From a bacterium (lineage in GTDB: Bacteria > Armatimonadota > Zipacnadia > Zipacnadales > UBA11051): DNA of 64,000 nucleotides. Shown piece after piece: positions 53,538-61,782 of the stretch (position 1 is its first letter; every line of letters begins with the position of its first letter). A model generated the notes under the pieces. The model was given only the letters and a program-made list of their open reading frames with translations, was not told the origin of the DNA and searched no databases. Both the position numbers and the translations under genes were made by a program. The stretch is taken from positions 1 through 64,000 of the forward strand of contig JAJFUB010000151.1 of assembly GCA_021372615.1 (NCBI GenBank), written 5' to 3'.

Positions 53538-56500
53538 TCACTTCATCTGCAGCGCGTACACCGCTCCGTCGTCACACGTGGCCAGCAGCTCCCTCGTGGC
53601 CGGGTTGCCGTCCAGTTCGGCCGGCGTCACCTGCCGCATCCAGCCCTCCCCGCGGAACGAGGCCAGGTCGTCCCCCCGCGCCCCGAGCACCCGCACCGTC
53701 CGGTCCTCCCCCGCCACCAGCAGCTCCGGCTTCCCATCCCCGTTCATGTCAGCGGCCTTCACCTGCCGCGGCACATCCAGCAGGTTGCGGTGCCACAGCA
53801 GCTTGCCCTCGCTGTCAAACCCGTACAGCAGGTAGTTCTTGGCGCCCGCCACGGTCTCGAGCTTCCCGTCGCCGTTGAGGTCGCTCAGCGCAAGGCTGGT
53901 GATCTCGCTCCCGATCTGGTAGCTGGGTAGCTGGCGCCCCTTCCACTCCAGGAACTGCAGCCACCCGGCCCGGTCGCCCATGACCACCGTCCCCTTCCCG
54001 TTGCCCGTCAAGTCGCCTGCAGCCAGCGCCGTGGGGCCCGCATGGCCAGTCGCGTTCAGGTAGCCCGCCTCCTTCCCCTGCCAGTCCCACACCTGCGCTC
54101 CGGCGTACGTGTTGCCCATCGCCACCTCCCGCTTGCCGTCGCCGTCCAGGTCATAGGCCACGCCGCACGTGGGTTGATGGGCCCAGTTGCAGCCGCTCCA
54201 GCGCAACTGCCCCGTCCCGTCGAAGCAGTATCCCCACCAGTTGCCGGACCCCACCAGCACCTCCTGCTTGCCGTCACCCTCCAGGTCGGCGGTGAAGACG
54301 ACGCGCAGCGGTCCGGTGAAAGGCGGCACTCCGCGGTAGCCCGGACGCTCGTAACTCCGCGCCGGTGGCTTGACCGTCCACAGCTCGCTCCCGTCCGCCT
54401 TCCGCGCGTACAGCGTGTGGTCGGCGCACCCCGCGATCACCTCCACCTGCCCATCGCCGTTGATGTCCCCGGCGGCCACGTCCAGCACCTGGTCGGGCAG
54501 CGGCGTCTTCCACAGCAGGCGGCCATCCGCCCCGATCGCGCGCAGGGCCCGGTCGGTGCCGCCGGTCAGCGCCTCCATCTTGCCATCGCCGTTCAGGTCC
54601 GCCGCCACCAGGGCCTTGAGGTGGAAGCCACTCTTCACGATCTCCGCCGCGCCCCCCAACCCCCAGATCTCCACCGAGTCGAAGTAGACCTTGTGCTTCT
54701 CCGTGTACGGCTCGGCGCTGATCCGCACAGTCCGGGCGCGCAGCGCCGTTGGGGCCGCGATCGGGTAGGGCACGAGGTTGTTCTCCAGCGGCTTGCTGAT
54801 GCTCACCTCACCCAGCAGCCGCCTGTCCTGTCTGAACCCGTCATTGCTGACTTCCACGGACAGCTTCTTCACCCCGCAGCCGCCCTGGAAGGTGACCAAT
54901 TGCCGCGAGTTGACCGTCACGCGGGTGAGGTCGGCGGGTCGGCCCAGGTCAAAGCTCAGAACCACCGGCTTCCCCGTCGCGAACATGACGTTCCCGTTGG
55001 CCGCGCGGACCGCGTCCAGCTCACCGACGCCGTAGTCCACATCCCTGGGGGTGAGCGGCGCCACACTGCTCGTGACCTTCGTCTCCTTCTGCGGCGCGCA
55101 GTTGATGACCGCATCAAACCCACGGAACGCCCACAACGGTCTGAGCCCCTGGCCGTCGCCGCCCGCCGTCTTCTCGGGCGCTTTCCTCGCCAGCTCCGCG
55201 TATCGCCGGCTCAGCGCCTGGTCCAGCTTCTGGCACACGGCTGCCGCCGCCGGCGCAAAGCGCAAGTCGTGCCGCCCTGCCGCCAGCATCTCCGCCTTCC
55301 CGCCCAGAGTCACCGTCGTCGGCTCCTGGCAGACCACCGTCGCCTGGCCCGTCCGCAGGTTCAGGTGCGCATCCACCGGCAGGTTCGCCGCCAGCTTCAC
55401 GCCGCCGTACTCCACCTGTGTCGCCCCGGCGAGTCGCAGTTCGTCGCCGGTCACATGCAGCAGGGCGGCCTGCACGCTCAGCCCCGCGAGGCCCTCTGCC
55501 TGCCGCAGCCCCACCAGCGCCACCCCCTGGTCCTTCACCAGGACCGACGAGCTGTCCAACGCCCGCACGTCCACCACCTGCTGCGGCCGGGCCACGTGGA
55601 ACGCATTGGCAAACATGCGGTGGTCGCCCGGCTGCAACTGGGCGCTCTTGGCCTGGTACAGCGCCCGCGCGTTGGCCGGCCCCTGGCAGGACTTCTCACT
55701 CAGCGCCGCCCCGTCGGCATTGACCAGATGGAACGTCTCCCCGCCCTGCCTGGCGGTCCAGCGGTTGCCGCCCAGCTCCGTGTCTCCCAGCGTGCGCCAG
55801 ATGCACTGCAGGTCATAGGTCCCGGCCTGCTCGGCCAGCAAGTCGTCGAGGACGATCATGTACCGATCCTTCACCCAGATCAGGTTGCGGTCCCAGGTCA
55901 GCCCGTTGTACCCGACCAGCCGCGACTGCACCAACCCCACCCCCGGCCAGTCCGCCCGTGCGGTCAGCTCGGCCAGTTCCGGCGTCGGCGCGCTGAACCC
56001 GTCGCGGTTGATGGTCAGGGTGCTGTGCTCGGTCAGCTCGGGGATCATGTACCCGTCATCGAACAGGAACACGCGCCCCCGGTCCGAGTAGTTGATGATG
56101 ACATTGGCCGAGGGGTGCGAGTGGAAGCCATAGCACATCCCGCCCAGCAGCAGGTACTCGCGCTGCGGATCGAAGGTTTCCCGCAGCGAGATCTTGTCAA
56201 AGCACCGCTCCAGGGGCATGGCCCGCTTCCCGCCGCGGTCATAGACCCACTGCGCCAGCGGCATCACCTTGACCCCCAGCATGTCGGTCGGCTCCTGCCG
56301 GGGCAGTACCTCCGGCGGCACCCAGTACGTCCCCGGCCCGCCGCCGAGGTGCTCATACCACCACAGGTACCGCCCGTCCCGGTACAGCCACGCCGCCAGC
56401 TTCAGCGCCTCGACCGTGTACTTGCCGCCGAGCTGCGAGGTGTCGCCGAAGCCCCCGGCATTCCCCACGTTGTTGGTGATCAGGATGTCATAGTCGGCCA

Positions 56501-57662
56501 GCGTCTTGAGGCTGCCGCTGTCGAAGTACGCCCGGTTCGGCCGGTTGAGCGCGAAGGTGTAGTTGTCGTACACCGTGATGTTGCCATACCCGGGGCAGTC
56601 CTCGGACACTTTCCAGTTCACGAGGTCATTCTGGTAGTACACATCCAGGTTCTTGAGGATCTTCTCGCCGATGGGGAGGCCGGGGTAGTAGCGCGCGAAG
56701 TACAGCCCGGCAAAGAACGACCCGACGGCATTCCAGTTGTTGCCGTGGGGGGCGGCGGAGGGCTTCACGGTCTGCCGCGCATACGGCACCGCGTAGGCAT
56801 ACCGCGCGAAGATGTTGGTCAGCTCGAGGCGGTCGGCGTCGCTGAACGCCTCCCCCTCCTCGATCGCGTCCCAGAGCTGCACAAGTGTCTGCGTGCTGCG
56901 CAGATCGTCGGCCGCCCCCTGCCGCTCGACCACCTTGTCCAGGGTTCGCATGGCCGCGAGGAACAGTCGCGCGTATGACGGGACGCCGTACAGGTAGTAC
57001 TGCGTCCCCCAGCCGATCCCACGGGCGCCGATCTCGGAGTACGTCGCCCCCTCCACACTCTTGAGCAGCCTCGCCTGCTCCTCCGCCGACACCTCAGCCG
57101 GCGGCTTGCCCCCGACCGTCACATGCAGCGGCCCCAGCGTCTGCCCGCCTGTCCGGGCGAGCAGCTCGCCCAGCCGCTGCACCGCCGCCTGCGTCCCGGC
57201 CACGCTGCTCCCCGCCACGCAGAGGACGTTCTTCCCGGTCTGCCAGGGGTTGTGCACGGTGCGCAGGTCGGCGCCATCGCCGCCGGGGAAGGCGAAGTCA
57301 CACGGCGTGAACTGCCGCAGATAGAGGTCCTCGGCCACCCTGTTGGTCGCGAAGTTGCCGATGGCGATGAGGTGCTTCGTCTGCCGGTCGGCGTCGGTGA
57401 TCTGACTCGCCGGCTTGATCGGCAGCGTCACCCCGCAGGCCGCCTTCACCGCCGCCTGCACCGCCTCGGCGGTCCCCTCCAGCCCCTGGCCCTCCGGCGC
57501 CGCGATGAGGCACGCCGCCTGCCCGTTGGTCACCAGCGCCGTCTGCAGGCACATGTCCTTGAGCGCACTGATCGCGGGGGCCGCCTCCGCCGCGAGCGCC
57601 TGCCCCACCCCCAGCACCAGCAGCACAACGCTCAGAGCGGCAACACGTCCGGGGGATGCCAT
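53538..57662 (-). CDS. Giant secreted protein, lyase-like toroid, discoidin-like domain and FG-GAP propeller
   Basis: About 1374 residues after a signal peptide (MASPGRVAALSVVLLVLGVG, ending QALA). The N-terminal part (about 25-190) is like the alpha/beta domain before GH67-type enzymes. A helical region (about 200-480) and a beta-sandwich (about 490-800) recall alginate or heparin lyases. A discoidin-like domain (about 880-1030) is followed by a propeller with seven FG-GAP-type repeats plus one decayed: DLNGDGKMEA, DINGDGQVEV, DLEGDGKQEV, DLDGDGKREV, DLTGNGKGTV, DLNGDGKLET and DMNGDGKPEL. The DxDGDG loops should bind calcium. Same plan as the protein at 35767. Start at 57662 begins the signal peptide after AAGGAG. 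Probably an exported polysaccharide lyase. Confidence 0.75.
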   Translation of the reverse strand: MASPGRVAALSVVLLVLGVGQALAAEAAPAISALKDMCLQTALVTNGQAACLIAAPEGQGLEGTAEAVQAAVKAACGVTLPIKPASQITDADRQTKHLIAIGNFATNRVAEDLYLRQFTPCDFAFPGGDGADLRTVHNPWQTGKNVLCVAGSSVAGTQAAVQRLGELLARTGGQTLGPLHVTVGGKPPAEVSAEEQARLLKSVEGATYSEIGARGIGWGTQYYLYGVPSYARLFLAAMRTLDKVVERQGAADDLRSTQTLVQLWDAIEEGEAFSDADRLELTNIFARYAYAVPYARQTVKPSAAPHGNNWNAVGSFFAGLYFARYYPGLPIGEKILKNLDVYYQNDLVNWKVSEDCPGYGNITVYDNYTFALNRPNRAYFDSGSLKTLADYDILITNNVGNAGGFGDTSQLGGKYTVEALKLAAWLYRDGRYLWWYEHLGGGPGTYWVPPEVLPRQEPTDMLGVKVMPLAQWVYDRGGKRAMPLERCFDKISLRETFDPQREYLLLGGMCYGFHSHPSANVIINYSDRGRVFLFDDGYMIPELTEHSTLTINRDGFSAPTPELAELTARADWPGVGLVQSRLVGYNGLTWDRNLIWVKDRYMIVLDDLLAEQAGTYDLQCIWRTLGDTELGGNRWTARQGGETFHLVNADGAALSEKSCQGPANARALYQAKSAQLQPGDHRMFANAFHVARPQQVVDVRALDSSSVLVKDQGVALVGLRQAEGLAGLSVQAALLHVTGDELRLAGATQVEYGGVKLAANLPVDAHLNLRTGQATVVCQEPTTVTLGGKAEMLAAGRHDLRFAPAAAAVCQKLDQALSRRYAELARKAPEKTAGGDGQGLRPLWAFRGFDAVINCAPQKETKVTSSVAPLTPRDVDYGVGELDAVRAANGNVMFATGKPVVLSFDLGRPADLTRVTVNSRQLVTFQGGCGVKKLSVEVSNDGFRQDRRLLGEVSISKPLENNLVPYPIAAPTALRARTVRISAEPYTEKHKVYFDSVEIWGLGGAAEIVKSGFHLKALVAADLNGDGKMEALTGGTDRALRAIGADGRLLWKTPLPDQVLDVAAGDINGDGQVEVIAGCADHTLYARKADGSELWTVKPPARSYERPGYRGVPPFTGPLRVVFTADLEGDGKQEVLVGSGNWWGYCFDGTGQLRWSGCNWAHQPTCGVAYDLDGDGKREVAMGNTYAGAQVWDWQGKEAGYLNATGHAGPTALAAGDLTGNGKGTVVMGDRAGWLQFLEWKGRQLPSYQIGSEITSLALSDLNGDGKLETVAGAKNYLLYGFDSEGKLLWHRNLLDVPRQVKAADMNGDGKPELLVAGEDRTVRVLGARGDDLASFRGEGWMRQVTPAELDGNPATRELLATCDDGAVYALQMK

Positions 57663-57738
57663 GGGAGGTTCTCCTTTGGGGCACGGGTGCTGGCGACAAA
57701 GCAGGCGCGCGCGGACGGTCGGTGCCATCGCGATGGCC

Positions 57739-58509
57739 TCAGGCCGGACGCACCAACTGCACCCCATGTTCTGCCAGATAGCGCTTCACATCCGGGATGC
57801 TCAGCATGCCGAAGTGGAACACCGAGGCCGCCAGCAGGATGCTGGCCCCGGCCTCGACCGCCTCCACGAAGTGCGCCAGCGTCCCCGCCCCGCCCGAGGC
57901 CACGACGGGGGCGTTGACACTCTCGGCGATGCCGCGGATGAGCGGCAGGTCATAGCCGGTCTTGGCCCCATCCCCGGCCTTGCTGGTGGGCAGGATGCAC
58001 CCGACTCCGTAGCCGTCCACCTGCTTCGCCCACTCCACCGCGTCGGTACCGGTCGCGGTGCGGCCGCCGTCCACATACACCTCGTAGCCCGAGGGCAGTG
58101 CCGGGTTGGCGTCCACGTCAATCGCCACCGTCACGCGCTCGGGACCGAACTCCCGGACCATCTCGGCGATCACCTCGGGCCGCCGAAAGGCCGCGCTGCT
58201 GGTGGACACCTTGTCCGCACCCGCCGCCAGGACCTGGGCCGCCGATGGCACATCCCGGATGCCACCGCCGACGGTGAAGGGTACGGTCACGACCTCAGCG
58301 ACCCGCTGCACCACCTCCAGCATGGTCGCCCGCCCCTCCACCGTGGCCGTGATGTCCAGTAGGGCAAGCTCGTCGGCGCCCGCGGCGCAGTATGCCTGGG
58401 CGCACGCCACCGGATCGCCCGCGTCGCGGATGCTGACGAAGTGGACGCCCTTGACGACCCTCCCGCTCTGCATGTCCAGGCACGGCATGATCGTGATCGG
58501 GTTTGCCAT
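57739..58509 (-). CDS. hisF: Imidazole glycerol phosphate synthase, cyclase subunit
   Basis: A 256-residue TIM-barrel enzyme of histidine synthesis. With HisH it turns PRFAR and ammonia into imidazole glycerol phosphate and AICAR. Catalytic Asp12 ([14 protein letters not shown]) and Asp131 (VAIDVDA) are present, as are the phosphate loops VGGGIRD and ASGGAGT. One loop is unusual: [20 protein letters not shown], where most bacteria have LLTSMDRDGTK. No other his gene is visible, so the pathway genes are scattered. GGGAGGACGATA precedes the ATG. The gap of 76 bases to the giant gene downstream shows nothing. Confidence 0.95.
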   Translation of the reverse strand: MANPITIMPCLDMQSGRVVKGVHFVSIRDAGDPVACAQAYCAAGADELALLDITATVEGRATMLEVVQRVAEVVTVPFTVGGGIRDVPSAAQVLAAGADKVSTSSAAFRRPEVIAEMVREFGPERVTVAIDVDANPALPSGYEVYVDGGRTATGTDAVEWAKQVDGYGVGCILPTSKAGDGAKTGYDLPLIRGIAESVNAPVVASGGAGTLAHFVEAVEAGASILLAASVFHFGMLSIPDVKRYLAEHGVQLVRPA

Positions 58510-58647
58510 TATCGTCCTCCCTACGGTGTCAGGAGCGCCGGCCCAGACGATCCGGGCCTCTCTCCCAGGCCTTCCTCGCCCTGCTCTCCCTTCCCTCTGT
58601 GGGGTGTGACCTTCAGTTGTCGGTGCCGGTGCTAGATGCCGCGCGGA

Positions 58648-58980
58648 CCTTCCCGCCCGCAGGACGGTCGGTGGTGCTCAGGATGGTGGCCTTCCCGTCC
58701 GCAGGACGGTCGGCGGTGCGCAGCACCGCCCCCCAGCCGGACGCTTCCGCGCCCGGGCCGCCGCCGCCCCCTTGTCTCTCTCTGCGGTCGTTCCGTTCCG
58801 TCCGCAGGACGGTCGGCGGGACGCCCGGCGAGCCCTTGCGCCCGCGCCGGGCCTGCGGCCAACCGTCCTGCGGACGGAAGGCACTCCTGACGGAGAGGAA
58901 AGGGGTGGCGTTCCTTCCCGGCGTTGAAACGCCGGGCTGAGGGGCGGTGCCGCGCACTGCCGAGCGTCCTGCGGACGCCA
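58648..58980. repeat. Repeat-rich non-coding stretch (family F)
   Basis: The 586-base gap between hisF and arsR holds no convincing gene. It carries at least five copies of a short element around CCGCAGGACGGTCGG: direct at 58648-58680, 58690-58722 and about 58791-58819, inverted at about 58858-58881 and 58959-58980. The open frames across it are GC-driven and not conserved in style. The arsR promoter lies at its right end. Confidence 0.75.
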
Positions 58981-59051
58981 CGACTCCCGCCCCGCCGCAC
59001 CTCCGCCCCCCAGGCCACGCGCCGACAACCAACTGCCCCTTCGTGCCCCCC

Positions 59052-59080
59052 TTGACAGACGTACCATATTTGGCTATATT
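59052..59080 (+). promoter_or_regulatory. Strong sigma-70 type promoter of arsR
   Basis: TTGACA (59052-59057), a 17-base spacer and TATATT (59075-59080). The predicted start point is about 8 bases before the ATG, so the message would be nearly leaderless, and no ribosome site is seen. Confidence 0.8.
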
Positions 59081-59086
59081 GCCAAA
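59069..59086. promoter_or_regulatory. ArsR-type operator around the -10 box
   Basis: Perfect arms TTTGGC (59069-59074) and GCCAAA (59081-59086) with the -10 box TATATT as the exact 6-base spacer. A bound dimer would hide the -10 box. A possible half-site ATAGCCAA lies at 59495-59502, just before the permease start. Confidence 0.75.
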
Positions 59087-59095
59087 CAGACAACT

Positions 59096-59419
59096 ATGAG
59101 CACCGAAGCCTACAAAGCCAAAGCCGACATCATCAAGGCCCTCGCGCACCCCAGCCGCCTCGCCATGGTCGAGGCCCTCGCCGGCGGCGAAATGTGCGTC
59201 TGCCACCTGCAGGAGCTGGTCGGCTCCGACATGTCTACCGTCTCCAAGCACCTCAGCCTCCTCAAGCACGCTGGCATCGTCCGCGACCGCAAGCAGGGCC
59301 TGTGGGTGTACTACAGCCTGCGCACCCCGTGCGTGCTCAACTTCCTGGGCTGCATCGAGGCGATGGTCGAGGAGGACGCGGCAGCAGCCTCAGGGCGGGG
59401 TGCCCGCCATAGCGCGTAG
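59096..59419 (+). CDS. arsR: ArsR/SmtB-family metal(loid)-sensing repressor
   Basis: A 107-residue winged-helix repressor. The metal site of the arsenic-sensing type is Cys34-Val-Cys36 (GGEMCVCHL, compare ELCVCDL of the classic ArsR), at the start of the DNA-recognition part. SDMSTVSKHLSLLKHAGIV forms the recognition helix and following strand. Further cysteines, Cys79 and Cys86, may join the site. Binding of arsenite-type ions would release it from the operator at 59069-59086. The last eight codons (GRGARHSA) are supplied by the family D repeat, so the C-terminus may have been changed by its insertion. Heads the operon of permease, thioredoxins and related proteins. Confidence 0.9.
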   Translation: MSTEAYKAKADIIKALAHPSRLAMVEALAGGEMCVCHLQELVGSDMSTVSKHLSLLKHAGIVRDRKQGLWVYYSLRTPCVLNFLGCIEAMVEEDAAAASGRGARHSA

Positions 59420-59450
59420 CGCGACGGCGGACGGGACCCCCGTCACCGCC
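59394..59450. repeat. Palindromic repeat family D, copy 3, overlapping the end of arsR
   Basis: Begins GGCGGGGTGCCCGCCATAG and ends with GGGACCCCCGTCACCGCC. It supplies the last codons and stop of arsR and fills most of the gap to the permease. Copies 1 and 2 also touch gene ends. Confidence 0.8.
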
Positions 59451-59507
59451 TGAGCACGCCGACTGCCTCGCATCGTGGTTGTCAGCTCGCCAAGATAGCC
59501 AACTAAC

Positions 59508-60536
59508 ATGAACACTGCTCCCTGGTGGACCGGGCCCTTCAAGAGCCTCGGCAACCTCCTCGCCTACAACCTGCTCGGCCTCGACCCCAAGAGCCACTTC
59601 GGCAGCTCCGTCCAGTTCTTCATCTGGGACGTCATCAAGATCCTCTTCCTGCTGACGGTCATCGTCTTCGCCGTCGCCATCATTCGCAGCTTCTTCTCGC
59701 CCGAGCGCTCCCGCCGCATCCTCGGCGGCAAGCACGAGTGGGCCGGCAACATCCTGGCCTCCCTCCTGGGCGTGGTCACACCCTTCTGCTCGTGCTCGGC
59801 CTGCCCGCTGTTCATCGGCTTCGTCGAGAGCGGTATCCCCCTGGGCGTGGCGATGTCCTTCCTGATCTCCGCCCCCACGGTCAACGAGGTCGCCCTGATC
59901 CTGCTGCTGGGCCTGTTCGGCTGGCGCGTGGCGGGCCTGTACCTGCTCACGGGCGTGCTCATGGCGATCGTGGCCGGGATGGTCATCGGGCGACTCAGGC
60001 TCGAACGGTTCGTCGAGGAGTACGTCTGGCAGGTCCAGATGGCCGAGACCGAGGAGGAAGACCCCACCTGGGCTGACCGCCTCGCCTACGCCAAAGACTA
60101 CACGAAGACGCTGATGAAGAAGGTCGGACCATGGGTCCTGATCGGCGTGGGCGTGGCCGCCGGCATCCACGGCTACGTGCCCGTCGAGTTCGTCGCCCGG
60201 GCCGCGGGCCAGGGCAACCCGCTGGCTGTCCCCATCGCCGTCCTCATTGGCATCCCGCTGTACTCCAATGCCGCGGGCACCATCCCCATCGTCCAGGTGC
60301 TGGTGGAGAAGGGCGTGCCCATCGGCACCGCCCTGGCGCTGATGATGTCCATCGTCGCCATCTCGGTGCCCGAGATGCTGATCCTCCGGCAGGTCGTGAA
60401 GTGGCCGCTGCTCGGGGTCTTTGCCGGGGTGGTGGTCGTGGCGATCATCATCATCGGGACCATGTTCAACACTGTCATCTTCCCCGGTGGCACGCCGCCG
60501 GAGATCATGCAGCAACTGCAGAGTCTGGGAGGCTGA
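59508..60536 (+). CDS. ArsP/DUF318-type permease
   Basis: A 342-residue polytopic membrane protein of the ArsP/SO_0444-type permease family (COG0701), with about eight to ten membrane spans. The family motif TPFCSCSACPLFIGF holds Cys94, Cys96 and Cys99. The second half repeats the fold with IGIPLYSNAAGTIPIV. Characterised members export trivalent methyl- or phenyl-arsenicals (ArsP) or other soft metals. A cytoplasmic acidic loop (about 175-195) lies between the halves. No ribosome site is clear before the ATG, so translation may depend on arsR. Function as organo-arsenical exporter is inferred. Confidence 0.85.
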   Translation: MNTAPWWTGPFKSLGNLLAYNLLGLDPKSHFGSSVQFFIWDVIKILFLLTVIVFAVAIIRSFFSPERSRRILGGKHEWAGNILASLLGVVTPFCSCSACPLFIGFVESGIPLGVAMSFLISAPTVNEVALILLLGLFGWRVAGLYLLTGVLMAIVAGMVIGRLRLERFVEEYVWQVQMAETEEEDPTWADRLAYAKDYTKTLMKKVGPWVLIGVGVAAGIHGYVPVEFVARAAGQGNPLAVPIAVLIGIPLYSNAAGTIPIVQVLVEKGVPIGTALALMMSIVAISVPEMLILRQVVKWPLLGVFAGVVVVAIIIIGTMFNTVIFPGGTPPEIMQQLQSLGG

Positions 60537-60537
60537 C

Positions 60538-60780
60538 ATGAAGATCGTCATCTATGGCACCGGCTGCAAGAAGTGCAAGCAGCTCTTCGCCAACGCGGAG
60601 GAGGCCGTGCGCCTGGCGGGCGTTGAGGCCGAGGTCACCAAGGTCGAGCAGGTGGCCGACATCGTCCAGGCCGGGATCATGTTCACCCCGGGCCTGACGA
60701 TTGACGGCCAGGTCAAGTCCACGGGCAGAGTGCCCGATGCGGCCAAGATCGCGGCCTGGATACAGGAAGCCAGGTCGTAG
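60538..60780 (+). CDS. Mini-thioredoxin (small redox-active disulfide protein)
   Basis: An 80-residue thioredoxin-fold protein, about the size of the archaeal/bacterial small redox-active disulfide proteins, with Cys10 and Cys13 in GTGCKKCKQ. It lacks a signal peptide and should work in the cytoplasm, perhaps reducing a substrate before export or serving as a donor. The conserved cis-Pro is in MFTPGLTIDG. It begins two bases after the permease stop, preceded by GGGAGGCTGAC, so it is translationally linked. Confidence 0.85.
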   Translation: MKIVIYGTGCKKCKQLFANAEEAVRLAGVEAEVTKVEQVADIVQAGIMFTPGLTIDGQVKSTGRVPDAAKIAAWIQEARS

Positions 60781-60829
60781 CCCCGACCGCCCCGCCGGGG
60801 CGGCAGCCCATGTGAAGGAGGGGACACTT

Positions 60830-61201
60830 ATGTCCTCATGTTGCGCCGGGAGCAAGACGCTGGTGTTCGCGTGTAGTGGCGGCTCAAACGTCGGGCAGCT
60901 CAGCAATGAGGCCGCCAAGCAACTCGACATGGAGGGTGTCGGCAGCTTCTTCTGCGCCGCCGGCATCGGCGGCGGCCTGGCAGGCTTCATCACCAAGGCG
61001 CGCGAGGCCGACGCGACCATCGTCATTGACGGCTGTGACCTCGGCTGCGTCAAGGCCGCCTTTGAGCGCGAGGACGTGCCCATCTCCAAGTACGTGGTCA
61101 TCACCGACCTCGGCATCGAGAAGGGGCACCACTTCAATCTGACCGACGAGCAGGTCGCGACCGTCTGCGCAGCGGCGAAGAAGAGCTGCTGCTGCGGGTA
61201 A
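60830..61201 (+). CDS. Cysteine-rich DGC-motif protein (putative zinc-binding)
   Basis: A 123-residue protein of the DGC family (DUF1847-like / putative zinc-binding protein). The signature IDGCDLGC gives Cys69 and Cys73, and the ends carry more cysteines: SSCC near the start (4-5) and Cys113 and CCC (120-122) at the end. FACSGGSNVG and FFCAAGIGGG give Cys15 and Cys42. It probably binds a metal or a sulfur-linked ligand; such proteins often sit with ArsP-type permeases. Cytoplasmic, no signal. AAGGAGGGGACACTT is a very strong ribosome site, and the gene sits 49 bases after the mini-thioredoxin. Confidence 0.8.
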   Translation: MSSCCAGSKTLVFACSGGSNVGQLSNEAAKQLDMEGVGSFFCAAGIGGGLAGFITKAREADATIVIDGCDLGCVKAAFEREDVPISKYVVITDLGIEKGHHFNLTDEQVATVCAAAKKSCCCG

Positions 61202-61291
61202 GGCTGCAGCCGGGACGGCCTAGGGTGAGGGTCAGGCGGCCCTCGCCCCGCTCGTCCGGGTGCCGCGCCATCGGATGAAAGGTTGGTTCAT

Positions 61292-61762
61292 GTGAAACGG
61301 ACACAGGTGGCAGCGCTCATTCTCGTCCTGCTCGTCGTCGGGGCGGTCGTGGCCATGAAGGCCAACCAGATGCAGGACAGCAACACGGTGCCCGAAGGGG
61401 CAACCTGTCCCACGGTCCCGAGCAGGAGCGACACCGGCTCACCACCGGCCCCGGCCCCCACGGCCCAGGAGTCGGCTGCATCGCTGCCGCGGCTGGTGGA
61501 CCTCGGCTCCACCACCTGCATCCCCTGCAAGCAGATGGCGCCGATCCTCGAGGAGCTCAAGGTGGAGTTGCAGGGCAAGGTCGAGGTCGAGTTCATAGAC
61601 ATCGCCCAGAACCCGCAGGCGGCCGACAAGTACGCCATCAACGTGATCCCCACCCAGATCTTCCTCGACCAGACCGGCCAGGAAGCGTTCCGTCACGAGG
61701 GCTTCTACCCCAAGGCGGACATCCTGGCCCAGCTGGAGAAGATGGGCGTCAAGACCAACTAG
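61292..61762 (+). CDS. Membrane-anchored thioredoxin
   Basis: A 156-residue protein with an N-terminal anchor helix (about 7-22), a Pro/Ser/Thr-rich linker (about 30-62), then a thioredoxin domain (about 65-156). The site is Cys76-Ile-Pro-Cys79 (STTCIPCKQM), with the cis-Pro in INVIPTQIF. It should work outside the cytoplasm, reduced by the CcdA protein encoded downstream. It closely matches the thioredoxin domain of the next gene (STTCLPCKQM, VIPTQVF, FRHEGFY), a sign of duplication. The GTG at 61292 follows AAAGG; a TTG three codons upstream is less likely. Confidence 0.9.
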   Translation: MKRTQVAALILVLLVVGAVVAMKANQMQDSNTVPEGATCPTVPSRSDTGSPPAPAPTAQESAASLPRLVDLGSTTCIPCKQMAPILEELKVELQGKVEVEFIDIAQNPQAADKYAINVIPTQIFLDQTGQEAFRHEGFYPKADILAQLEKMGVKTN

Positions 61763-61782
61763 GCCAACTGGAGGAGTGCCCC

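Noticed and set aside
54042-56978. Long open frame (978 codons) on the plus strand across the giant minus-strand gene
   Set aside because: Rich in R, P, L, H and Q with no domain; the minus-strand frame has a signal peptide and calcium-loop repeats.
58613-58940. Several overlapping frames between hisF and arsR
   Set aside because: They are made by GC-rich repeats in all frames, have no ribosome sites and no domains.
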